This document shows, piece by piece, positions 31,501-41,644 of a stretch of DNA of 64,000 nucleotides. The notes beneath the pieces were generated by a model, which saw nothing but the letters and a program-made list of their open reading frames with translations, was not told the DNA's origin and ran no database searches. Position 1 is the first letter of the stretch; each line of letters opens with the position of its first letter. A program made the position numbers and the translations under genes. Source of the DNA: Rhabdophis nuchalis (Eukaryota; Chordata; Lepidosauria; Squamata; Natricidae); NCBI GenBank assembly GCA_039707465.1, contig CM077645.1, positions 166,981,503-167,045,502 of the forward strand, given 5' to 3'.

Positions 31501-33719
31501 TTGCTCTAATTCAATCATAGTATGTTTTCTAGGAGTTATGGTGTTTATTATGGTATAATGAAGTGCTGTGTCTTTTATTATACATTTCTAGGATGACATC
31601 ATTCAAGTTGGAACGTTTCTCTAAAGTTTTCAACTTCTCTTCAGAAAAAATAATAACTCGGAAAGGGATAAAGTGAGTGTAACTTTTTTTTAAAGTTACT
31701 GGGATTTTTATTATTGTGCCTAATCTTTGTACCTGGGCATTTACAGCAAAACGTTAATTTCATGATGGCATCACATTGCATTTTATTTAAAAGTAAATTA
31801 TAAACAGATTTTTAAGGTTAATTTTTGGCTATCCAGAAAATATTTTTAATATATTTCTGCTGAAAGAATAAAAGCTGTTGCTTGTTATCTCCCCCCTCCA
31901 CGCCAATTTGGTATTAATTTCTTAGCCATATAATATTATATATATATGAAATTTGTTCCAATTCTTCTCTTAACATTTGGGTTTTAATTGAACTGCAGCC
32001 CTTTTTATAGAAACGTGTATTCATTTCCTGTTATTATAGATAAACAGTATCTTAAGATTCTGCATGGTTTAAACTATTTTTGTATCACTGTTTATGCCTA
32101 GTAACCAATGATACATTGATTGGGTTTTGCCAAGTTAACAGGTAAGACAGAGAATCATATGAAACTTTAGTGTTAAGATCAATATTTATGATTATAGGTA
32201 TCCACAGTGAGGATTATTTTTCTTCCTTGATCATTCACTACCTTGGGCAGGTTCTGAGCAAACCCAGGGAGAATTCTCTTCTTATTTTTAACATGGCCTT
32301 CCTTGTCTGTTGTAACCCAAAGGTGCTATGAATAGTACAAAGAAGTATCTGATGGAAGGAAGGATTTCTTCTGCATCTTCCCAGACCTCTTTGGAGGATG
32401 GGAATTCAATTGAGCGCATTAGAATTATATTTTGGTGGGAAAGTCTTCTTATGCTGTGTGGGTTTACTTTCCAAGTTAAGGATATGGGATCTTCTAATTT
32501 ATGGGAAGTAACTTGCATATTTCCTTCTTACATTCTTAGCTTTCTAATAGTGAACAGTGTTGCTCTTGAAGGTGACGGGTGTATAATTTGCAGAACAGCA
32601 GAAGCCAAACTCATTGAACTTTCCCACCAACTGAATTGCTCATTGAAGGTAGGCAGATAACTATTTTTTGGGAAAGCTTATCAAGGTAGGAGTGAAATGC
32701 TATCAGTTCGGACAGGTTCGCACGATTCGGTAGTAAAAAATGCTACTAGTTCGGGTGAACCGATATTTCCGTTGATCAGCTGTGACGCACAATTTATATT
32801 AGCTAGAATTGTCAGATTTCATGCTTTCTAGCTAATCTAAATTGCATGGCACAGCGGATTCCTCCCCTCGCTGTTCTACTTTGCTACTTTCGGTAGCAGG
32901 ATCCGCCTACCTGCCTGGATGTCATCACGTCCAGTTTTTGATGGTTCTGCGCATGCACGGAAAGTCCTGCATGTGTGGAGGTGGTACTCACATTTGCAAA
33001 CTGGTAGCAAAGGCAAGTTGATTTCACCCCTGTCTCAAGGTAAAGAACAACTCCTCCAGAATTATTTTAAACTAAGTCCTTCCCAAATTATTATTCAGGT
33101 GCACTCACAAGCTTTCAGCAAAAAGTCTTTCCCTCTAAAAATGATGTGTTCTCTTCACTGAAATGAATGAGAAAGCCCTTATGCATAAAGGTTTCTATCC
33201 TTAGGCATTGGGAAAACTAGGATGAAATTGTGGATATGAATAGAACAGGAGTGCCATCAAATCTGCTGTTCTTTTAGTATTGTAATCATCCTTAGAAGTC
33301 CCTTTTGTGTCTAAATTTAGTAGATGGAGAGAGTCCTTTTTAAATTATACTAGTTCAGGGGTCCCCAACCTTTTTTGCACCAGGGACCGGTTTCATTTTA
33401 AAGAAAATTCTGCGGACTGGCTGGCCTAGAGGAGGAGAGGGGGCAGGGGGAACAGGCAGCGCATGCGCATGCAGGGGGGGAGTTGGGTCACTTGGCCGTC
33501 TAGGGCAGTGGTAAGCAAACTTATTAGTCAATAGAGCCAAATATCAACAGTACCACAACTGAAATTTCTTTTGAGAGCCAAAAGGTGTGGCTTGTTTTGT
33601 GGGAGTGGCTCAGTTGTCATGTGACACCAGTGGGCGTGGCCAACTTGGAAAATGTGGTGAAAATCACTTAACAGTCTTGCTTAGCAACCAAAATTTTGGG
33701 CTCAATTGTGGTCATAAGT

Positions 33720-33789
<70 letters not shown>

Positions 33790-34499
33790 TTCCTTCCTTC
33801 CTTCCTTCCTTCCTTCCTTCCTTCCATTTCTGGCTGGTCTTTGGTCTTCTGAAGATGGTAAAAATGGATTTATGGGCACTCGTTATATATAAAGGCAGCC
33901 CATGACTCTTTGGGATGCTGGTTTGAATCCAGGAAATGACTCAGAGGATGTGATTCCTTTGAAATGACCACTGGGAGAAAAATAGATCTTTAACCTGGTT
34001 AACCAAACAGGTAGCTTGAGGTGGAATTTCAATTTCAATTTATTAAATTTATAAAGGAAATAGGAAAATAGATTTCTTCCTTTCCTTTCCTTTCTTCCAT
34101 TGCCTCCCTTCTTTCCTTCCCTCCCTCCTACCCTCCATCCCTCTTTCTTTTTCTTTCCTTCCTTCCTTCTTTCACCTCTCCTTTCCTCCTCCCTCCCCCT
34201 TCTTTCCTTCACTCCCTCCCACCCTCCATTTATCTTTCTTTTTCTTTTTCCTTCCTTCCTTCTTTCACCTCTCCCTTCCTCCTCCCTCCCCCTTCTTTCC
34301 TTCACTCCCTCCCACCCTCCATTTATCTTTTTTTCTTTTTCTTTCCTTCCTTCACCTCTCCCTTCCTCCTCCCTCCCCCTTCTTTCCTTCACTCCCTCCC
34401 ACCCTCCGTTTATCTTTCTTTTTCTATTTTTCTTTCTTTCTCTTTCTGTTTTTTTGTCTCTCTCTCTCTCTCTCTCTCCTCCTTCCACCCATCTCTGTC

Positions 34500-34537
<38 letters not shown>

Positions 34538-37500
34538 TCTGTTTCCCTCTCTCTCTATTTCTGTCACTCTAAGTCTGCCTCTCTGTGTGTCTGCCATTCT
34601 CTCCCTCCCTCCCCCCGGGGAAGCAGCAGAGGGGTCGGCATTTCGGTTGCAGAGGTTATCCCGCAGCGGGCGGGCGAAGGACCCGAGCTGCAGCTATTCT
34701 TAAGTGCCACCAAAGCCATCCGGGCGCTACACGCCCAGCTCCCTTCCAGCTCCGTGTGCGCCGCTGAAGCCGTCCGGGCGCTTAAGATAGCCGCAGCTTG
34801 GGTCCTTCGGCCGCCCGCTGCGGGATAACCTTCCCAGCCGACATGCCAGCCTCTCCAGAAAGCCCCGGAAAGTGCAGTGCGCCATGGTGGCCATCGGAAC
34901 GAGCTGGTGGAGGCGCGCTCGGCCATCCTCTGCCAGGGGGCTGCTCCCTCCTCCTTGCCGGTCCTGCGGCCCGGTTCCTATGAAGCTGCGGACCGGCACC
35001 GGTCCGCGGACCGGGGGTTGGGGACCCCTGTACTAGTTTATTTATGGATTTCTCAACCCTATAGCACTTCCCAAAATAAACCTTGATTTAGCAGGGATTA
35101 CCTACTCTTTAAATTAATTAAATCTGATAGTATATTTGTTAAATTTATAAAGCTCCTTCCGTCTCAAGCTAAAAACACACTTCTTCTGTCTGGCCGGCCT
35201 AGGATAGTCTCTCTGTCTTTGGGGTTTTTTAATGGGGTAGCACATTTTTAGCGAATTTTTAGCACAGGGTTGGTTTAATTGTTTTTTATGAAATGTATGT
35301 ATTTTTTGACTGTTTTTATTCTGCCTGTGCACCGCCCCGGGTCCCTGTGGGGAGAGGGTGCGGTTTAAAAATAAAATTATTATTATTATTATTATTATTA
35401 AAGAACTGAAGGTGGCATACTTAGTGCTCCTTCTCTGTAATGGGTTGAGAGAGTAACTTTGAGCAGAAGGAAAAGCAGTAACCGAAGTTTACTGTCAGAC
35501 CAAAGAAATTATGTTAGATGAGAATTGTAATTTAAGAAAGCATCTCAGGCTTGACTCCCCCTTCCCAAGTTCCCTTGAAGATAAAGGGAGGAAGCATATT
35601 CACATTTACATATTTTATTACCCTAACCCAGGGATGTCCAAACTTGGGAACTTTTAAGACTTGTGGACTTCAACTCCCAGAATTCTGGGAGTTGAAGTCC
35701 ACAAGTCTTAAAAGTTCCCAAGTTTGGACATCCCTGCCCTAACCTCATTAATAAAAGTAGCATTAGCAATCAAAAATTTGGTTTCCTAGTCTTATCTATC
35801 TTGAAGGGCTGACATCCTCAGTACTTATGATTGCTTTATTTTTTGTGCATTGTGTGTATAGACCTTGTTCTGAAACCTCCTGGGAGATTCTGCTAACATA
35901 TACATTTTGTAGACATTTTCTGCCTGTCTGTACGTAACTCAAGTGGTACCTAAAAGTGACTCACCCATTCTTTGAATATGAGAGGGGTATCTTCTTTTAG
36001 AACATCCAATTTTATATAGCTGTATCATCCCCTCAATTCTAATGAAATATTAAAAGTTTTCCTTAAAAATCATGATGACTTTTTCTTGGTTGCTTTGTAT
36101 AAGGTACATATTATATAATTTCTATTTTTTGTTGGCAGGAACAAAATCAACATAAAAAAAGCTGTAGTCATGTGGATAAGATCCCAACCTCGGCTCCAAT
36201 TCTATTGCAGGTAAGTTGGAAGACGCTGATAGAATGTCTGCACTTTATTTACCATGGATGTATTGAGAAACCTTTTTGGGGACTATTTTGTACTTTTCAT
36301 TCTTCTCAGCATTATCCTCTTTATAGAAGAAGTGATTCAGAATGTACAGGAGAAGATTCTGTTCCCCTGGAGAAAAAGAATGACCGTTTCAGAGAGAAAT
36401 ATGATGTGCTTTCTCAGGAAGCTTCCCAGAAGGTATTTTTGTTTTGACCAGAGGCTTTGGATTGCTTAAGTGTTAACTGTTGAGTTGTGTTAACAAAGAA
36501 AAACTCTGAATTTCTCCTTTTTAGAAGTTGAACGGTGGGATTTCTTTCTCTTAGGAAATATTTACACACAATGCTGTAAGTACAGTCACAAATTAACCTA
36601 TGCAAAAGGGACTTTCCTTTGTTTTCAAGACATCTGGAGTTTGGGAGACATTCTTCCTCTTATGAAAAATGATGGCACATTGTTGCATTGTTAAAGAAAG
36701 ATGCTGTACCGTATGTGGGAAGTTTTGTCTTTTACTGTATTTGCTTACAAAACATTCACCAGTTTTCAATGATACAAGTCTATTTAAAGAGATCTAATTT
36801 GTGCAAAGTGTAGAGCCTACTTTTCAACCAAAGAGCTTACTTTGCAACTTTGTACTAGGAGTCCAAATTGTACCACTCTGTCTGAGTTGGATTTCAAGTG
36901 ATGTACATTTAATTTAATTTATTAAATTTCTATACCGCTCTTCTTCCTTCCGGGACTCAGGGCGGTGTACAGGCAGCAATAAAATCAGTGATATAAAATA
37001 TAAAAAATACATGAAATATATATTTAAAAATATATTAAATAAAACGCCTGTTCTAAAACCATTAATAAAACCTACTAAAACCATTAAAAAAATTACGCCA
37101 GGCCGGCCACACGAAATAGATAGGTCTTCAAAGCCCGACGGAAGAGGCGCAGGTCCGTGGTCGTGCGTAGGTCGGTGGGTAGGTCATTCCAGAGGGCAGG
37201 AGCCGCCACAGAGAAGGCTCTCCCCCTGGGGGTCGCCAGCCGACATTGCCTGGCCGACGGCACCCTGAGGAGGCCCTCTTTGTGGGAGCGCACTGGTCGG
37301 TGGGAGGTATTTGATGGCAGGAGGCGGTCTTGCAGGTAGCCAGGTCCCTTGCCATGGAGTGCTTTAAAGGTAGTTACTAATACCTTGAAGCGCACCCGGA
37401 AAGCCACAGGCAGCCAGTGCAGCTCGCGCAGGAGAGATGTCACATGGTTATCTAGGAGCTTCCAGGATCCCCCGCGCGGCCACATTCTGAACTAACTGGA

Positions 37501-40500
37501 GCCTCCGGGTGCACTTCAAGGGAAGCCCCATGTAGAGAGCATTGCAGTAGTCCAGGCGGGAGATGACGAGGGCTTGAGTGACCGTGCGTAAAGCGTCACG
37601 ATCCAGAAAGGGGCGCAACTGGCGTATCAGGCGAACCTGATAAAAGGCCCTCCTGGCCACGGCTGTCATATGATCTTCTAGCGACAGCCGAGAGTCCAGG
37701 AGGATGCCCAAGTTGCGAGACCTCTCTGTGGGGGCCAAAGACTCGCCCCTAATAGCCAGAGCTGGCACCAACTGGCTATATCGTGCCGCCGGAAGCCACA
37801 GCTACTCGGTCTTGGACGGGTTGAGTCAGAGCCTGTTTCTCCCCATCCAGATTTGCACGGCCTCCAGACACCGGGACATCACTTCCACAGCATCGTTGGG
37901 GTGGTCTGGGGTAGAGATGTACAGCTGAGTATCGTCAGCGTACTGTTGGAATTCTACCCCAAAACCACGGATGATCTCACCCAGCGGCTTCATATAAATG
38001 TTGAACAGGAGAGGCGAGAGGACCGACCCCTGTGGTACCCCACAGGTGAGGCACCTTGAGGTCGACCTCTGCCCTCCTGCCAACACAAATTGCGACCGGT
38101 TGGAGAGGTAGGAGAACCACTGTAAAACAGTGCCCCCCACCCCCAGCCCCACCAGCCGGTGCAACATGATACCATGATCGATGGTAACGAAAGCCGCTGA
38201 GAGGTCTAACAGGACCAGGATAGAGGAACAACCCCTATCCCGAGCCCTCCAGAGGTCCTCCAGGTGTTGAGGCAGTTGTCGCGCCACTACACTCTCAACA
38301 ACCTTTGCGAGGAATCGGAGGTTGGAGACTGGACAATAGTTGGCCAACACAGCCGGGTCCAGGGAGGGCTTCTTGAGGAGGGGCCCCACCACTGCCTCTT
38401 TCAAGGCGGCCGGCAAAAACCCCTCACTCAAAGAAGCGTTGACAACTCCCTGGAGCCAGCCTCGTGTAACCTCCCGGGAGGCCAGTACCAACCAGGAGGG
38501 ACACGGGTCCAGTAAACATGTGGTGGCATTCAGCCGCCCCAACATCCTGTCCATGTCCTCAGGAGTCACAGGATCGAACTCTTCCCAGATAACAGACTCA
38601 AGGCCTGCCACCATCGGCCTGTCTGAACTAGTCCAATCGGAGGCCAACCCGTCCCGGATCTGAGCGATTTTATGATGCAGATAACACCCAATTTCCTCCG
38701 CACGACCCTGCCCTCTGGTGAAGAAGGGAGCGGGTCACCCTAAACAGGGCGGCGGGCCTGTTATTGGCAGACGCGATAAGAGCAGAGAAATAATTATGTT
38801 TCGCCGCTTTTATCGCCACTAGGTAGGTCTTCAAATGCGACCTTACCAGTGTCCGGTCAGACTCGGAGCGGATGGCCCTCCAACTGCTCTCTAGGCATCT
38901 CTTCCAACGCTTCATCACTCTTAGCTCCTTAGAGAACCAGGGAGCCAAGGTGGTTCAGCGCCGGATGAGAGGCCGCAAAGGCACGACCCAGTCCAGGACC
39001 CCCGTGGCTGCACTATTCCAAGCGGCCACTAGGTCCTCAGTCGCGGGTCAGGTTCTCAGGTATTGGCCCAAGCTCCAGCTGGAACCTCTCATGTTAGGAA
39101 TTCTGCTTCAGCTTCCTGAAAAACTCCCTGAAACTCCATCTGTCTAGGGCAGGGGTCTGCAAAGTCGGCTCTTTTAAGACTGGTGGACTTCAACTCCCAG
39201 AATTCCCCAGCCAGCTATGCTGGCTGGGGAACTTTGGGAGTTGAAGTCCACCAGTCTTAAAAGAGCCGACTTTGCAGACCCCTGGACTAGGGCATCATAT
39301 TACTAATAAGCGCTAATGAAGAATCTTGATAATGAAGAATCTATTGAGGGATATCCTAAGAAAAATATATTCTGTATTTTTAAATATAGGGCTTGTGTGT
39401 TTCACTGCCTACAAATAGACAAAGGGTAGGGAACAGGCTAAGTAGAATTATTCATGGGGGTTGAGTGTAAATGAACAGTCAAGCTCGGGTATACTATTGA
39501 ACTGCTTCCTCATGTGTCGTGAAAGCAGTGACTAAATAAACCTTTTATAATGTGGAAACTATTGTTCCTGGCTTCATTCTCCCAAACCACCTAAATAGCT
39601 AAGATTAAAGTATGCTTCTGGTTGTTAGGAATTTGTGAGAGCCTCCAATTTTGAATGAAAAAATCATACAAGACATTTCCGCAATTCTGTCCCAGTCTTT
39701 GTGGCTCAAAGCTCTGCTGGGTGGGAAAGTTTGAAATCTGAGATCCAAAATACCTGAGAAGTACCATGAAGCAAAAAATATTTTAGCTGTAAGCATATCA
39801 CCCTTAGAATGCTTATTTGTTCATGATATGCCAGAGTGAATTCAACCATTATGTAATGGTTCCCGAGCCCTACTAAGTCAAAGATTCCTGTGTAATGGTG
39901 AACAAGATGTGGTGGACAAATATTTTGGAATCAGCTATGTGTCAAAACTGAGTTACTTCTGGTATTTACTGAGGCGATCTGTTAGTACTTTATGGATGGA
40001 TGGATAACAACTCTAATAAATTAGTACTGATTAAAATAACTGAGGGGAAACTGAAAGCAATATGTGCCGTGTGGTGAAGTTATTTCTTAAAGTAGAAATG
40101 GTGACGGTGTTTTTTTTATTCCACTTTATAGCTATTGTGGTGGTTTCATCCTCGATTGATTCTGAGTGGCCATACCCATAGTGCCTGTGAAGTGCTTCAT
40201 AATGGTAACATTCATGAAATCAGTGTTCCATCATTCAGTTGGAGGAACAGAAACAATCCTAGTTTCATAATGGTAAATTTAAATAATGTTTATTTTATCA
40301 GATATTTTTTCATAATATAAATCAACATAGCAATCAGCTATTTTCTCAGACTGATGCTACCTGTAAAAAAAAAAGCAAACATAACAGCTCCTTCCATCCT
40401 CTCCAAAAGTACACTTAAGTTGAATACAAAGCACCCGCTTTATAAAGCACATACACATGGAGAGCCGTCTAACTTGTAGAGTGCAAAGTAAGGTTTATGG

Positions 40501-41644
40501 TACAATTCTAAATGCAAGCATATTCAGTACGTTTCTATAAAGAGGATGCAGTGTAAACAATCTGACTACAACAATCGTCAGTAGTCTGCAACAAACAGTA
40601 TCGAGACTTGTTTTTGCTTGACTGATTTAATCACAAGACCACCTTTTCCCTCTGGGTTTCTTTGTTTTTCAAAAGTGCAAATTATATTATAGGGCAGCAA
40701 AATTCTATTCAGAGGAACTTAATTCACAGTTTGCTTTGGGTATACTAGATTACAATTCTTAATAAACCCGGAGCACAAAAAAAATTATTGGTTCTAAGCC
40801 TTGTTTTAAATTATGCTATCTTCAAAACTGGTTCTATGCTAACTTTACTTTTTTGGTTCCTTGAGCTTCAGGAAAGGCAAAGCAATTATAGCTCTAGTGT
40901 AATTTTTAATTCATAGATGAAAATCTGTCTCATTTTAGGGAACATGACTTTTAAATTGTTCTCCTTGAGACGCATACTTTCACCTATATTTTGCTTAAAT
41001 TCATTATTTAACAATCTAGCAGGTCATGTTTGTAGCGCTCTTGACATGTGGATGCTTACCTATGGGGCTAGATTGTCCATAATCCCACTCCCTTCCCAAT
41101 TCTATAAGAATAGAGCTACGTTGTATTTTATTTCATGCAATTTCAAATGCTTAGTTCCCACAATTATACAGCAACCATTATTATAATTAAGGGTTTTAAG
41201 CTGTTAACTATGTAAGTCTTTCCTTGCCCGGTTCAAACAACAGCTGTTGTGTTGTCTTTTTCACATGGCACAAAATGTTCACAGGGCAGTTCAGTGCTTA
41301 ATTGCAAAACAACTATCATTAGAAGTTTCAGAGTTGAACCATGAACAATTGAAAGTACTGCTACTTTAAGAAGAACTCAGCTTCCCTCTCCATTAATAGA
41401 ATCTTTAATATCTACAGCCATTTGCCTCAGACCATCTAAAACTCTTGCTTCCATTTTCCAGGGCAGCATAACATCAACAGAGGTCTCGCTCTACAAGTGC
41501 TTTCTTCCATATGAGAACACAGTAATAACCATTTACTGTACAGCAGGATCTGTGCTGGTGGTCCTCATTCTGGCTCACTTTCAGCCCCTTCTTTCCCCTT
41601 ACCATTTTGTTCAGCGTTTAATCACTAAGTATAAAGCACTATGA
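28310..41644 (+). CDS. MPPE1: MPPE1 (PGAP5): GPI-anchor metallophosphoesterase, complete, nine coding exons
   Basis: Joined exons: 28310-28587, 30155-30263, 31307-31410, 31592-31672, 32540-32648, 36139-36210, 36310-36432, 40132-40272, 41462-41644, total 1,200 nt, 399 residues (human protein 396). The enzyme removes a side-chain ethanolamine phosphate from the GPI glycan in the early secretory pathway, so that GPI proteins can leave the ER. Visible: N-terminal membrane segment about 22-46; metal-binding motifs DPH (76-78), GD (117-118), GNHD (155-158) and GHTH (305-308); a C-terminal membrane segment about 360-379; and a KYKAL end that fits the KxKxx ER-retrieval signal. All junctions keep frame. 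Introns hold L2, hAT and microsatellites. It converges with GNAL, as in human. Confidence 0.95.
30155..30263 (+). CDS. MPPE1: MPPE1 coding exon 2
   Basis: Encodes [18 protein letters not shown] and the metal-binding [11 protein letters not shown]. Acceptor CTAG, donor GTTTGT. Confidence 0.92.
30305..30345. repeat. (AGAAT)n with TTTATT, snake CR1/L3-type tail
   Basis: Three to four AGAAT units followed by TCTTTATTTTTG. This joint is the pattern of CR1/L3-linked microsatellites of snakes as I know them. Confidence 0.5.
30497..30536. repeat. (CA)n(TG)n dinucleotide repeat
   Basis: A CA run turns into ATATGTATG and a TG run, making a weak palindrome in MPPE1 intron 2. Confidence 0.8.
31307..31410 (+). 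CDS. MPPE1: MPPE1 coding exon 3
   Basis: Encodes [13 protein letters not shown] and the catalytic GNHDIGFHY. Acceptor TTTGCAG, donor GTAAGC, phase 2 out. Confidence 0.92.
31441..31490 (+). repeat. Perfect 25-bp tandem duplication
   Basis: The 25-bp unit (starting GATTAAAATATTGG) occurs twice without mismatch, 30 bp after MPPE1 coding exon 3. Confidence 0.85.
31592..31672 (+). CDS. MPPE1: MPPE1 coding exon 4
   Basis: Encodes [20 protein letters not shown] and on to RKGI(N). Donor GTGAGT, phase 2. Confidence 0.9.
32540..32648 (+). CDS. MPPE1: MPPE1 coding exon 5
   Basis: Encodes [17 protein letters not shown] and [13 protein letters not shown]. Acceptor TTCTTAG, donor GTAGGC. Confidence 0.92.
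32687..33032. mobile_element. hAT MITE, 346 bp
   Basis: Ends TAGGAGTGAAAT and ATTTCACCCCTG with flanks TATCAAGG / TCTCAAGG (7 of 8). A related element with the same kind of body (CAAACTGGTAG) is at 58.80 kb. It starts 38 bp after the MPPE1 exon 5 donor. Confidence 0.75.
33720..33825 (+). repeat. (TTTC)n then (TTCC)n microsatellite
   Basis: About 16 TTTC units change to about 10 TTCC units, inside the hAT element. Confidence 0.95.
34082..34620 (+). repeat. Polypyrimidine tract with three diverged repeats and a (GT)n run
   Basis: About 540 bases almost purely C and T on this strand, with a roughly 100-bp unit (TTTCACCTCTC, CTCCCTCCCCCTTCTTTCC) repeated three times and a GT run at 34502-34531. 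It could form triplex DNA. Confidence 0.85.
35152..35400 (+). mobile_element. L2 3' end
   Basis: Begins at the last coding block (KLKTHFF-like, then TCTGGCCGGCCTAGG), 3' UTR, CACCGCCCCGGGTCCC and an ATT tail (35377-35400). Confidence 0.88.
35629..35736. mobile_element. hAT-type palindrome, 108 bp, no mismatch
   Basis: The element CAGGGATGTCCAAACTTGG to its inverse is a perfect palindrome (54 bp per arm, no loop) with a perfect 8-bp duplication CCCTAACC (35621-35628, 35737-35744). It is in MPPE1 intron 5. Confidence 0.93.
36139..36210 (+). CDS. MPPE1: MPPE1 coding exon 6
   Basis: Encodes [24 protein letters not shown]; a short variable part and then the conserved SAPxLLQ. Acceptor TTGGCAG, donor GTAAGT. 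Confidence 0.88.
36310..36432 (+). CDS. MPPE1: MPPE1 coding exon 7
   Basis: Encodes [16 protein letters not shown] and [11 protein letters not shown]. The His of HYPLYR is part of the metallophosphatase core. Acceptor TTCTCAG, donor GTATTT. Confidence 0.93.
36909..39130 (-). mobile_element. L2 LINE, nearly full ORF2, frameshifted
   Basis: Read on the minus strand: a 5' part near 39.1 kb, then open pieces at 38948-38670, 38647-37826 (RT with [21 protein letters not shown] and YADD), 37771-37448 and 37485-37093 (C-terminal [11 protein letters not shown]), then the 3' UTR ending near 36909. Frame changes between pieces and a small deletion show it is dead. The relatives at 0-2.6 kb differ in details, so they are separate copies. 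It lies in MPPE1 intron 7. Confidence 0.92.
39150..39284. mobile_element. hAT palindromic MITE, 135 bp
   Basis: Ends CAGGGGTCTGCAAAGTCGG and inverse, arms of about 65 bp with two mismatches; duplication GTCTAGGG / GACTAGGG (7 of 8). It sits at the 5' end of the L2 copy. Confidence 0.88.
40132..40272 (+). CDS. MPPE1: MPPE1 coding exon 8
   Basis: Encodes [20 protein letters not shown] and [16 protein letters not shown]; it has the last metal-binding motif GHTH. Acceptor TTATAG, donor GTAAAT. Confidence 0.95.
41462..41644 (+). CDS. MPPE1: MPPE1 last coding exon
   Basis: Encodes [18 protein letters not shown], the C-terminal membrane segment and the KYKAL end; TGA at 41642-41644. The KxKxx form of the last residues agrees with the human protein (KRKTR end as I recall it). 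Confidence 0.93.
   Translation, partial: GSITSTEVSLYKCFLPYENTVITIYCTAGSVLVVLILAHFQPLLSPYHFVQRLITKYKAL

Larger units (their letters stand above)
33357..35030. mobile_element. hAT element, 1,674 bp, GC-rich inverted-repeat core
   Basis: Ends CAGGGGTCCCCAACC and GGTTGGGGACCCCTG with a perfect target duplication TACTAGTT (33349-33356, 35031-35038). It belongs to the same family as 21.03 kb but lies in reverse. Inside: a segment from about 33505 that itself begins like a hAT end (CAGTGGTAAGCAAAC), TTTC/TTCC arrays, a 500-bp pyrimidine tract, and a CpG-rich hairpin (arms 34654-34708 and 34777-34830). No transposase seen. Confidence 0.88.

Noticed and set aside
33720..33825. CRISPR-like or other spaced array
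   Set aside because: Simple TTTC/TTCC tandem repeat without spacers in a vertebrate genome.
34100..34828. 242-codon frame rich in Pro/Ser/Phe
   Set aside because: It is a translation of the pyrimidine tract and GC hairpin inside a hAT element.
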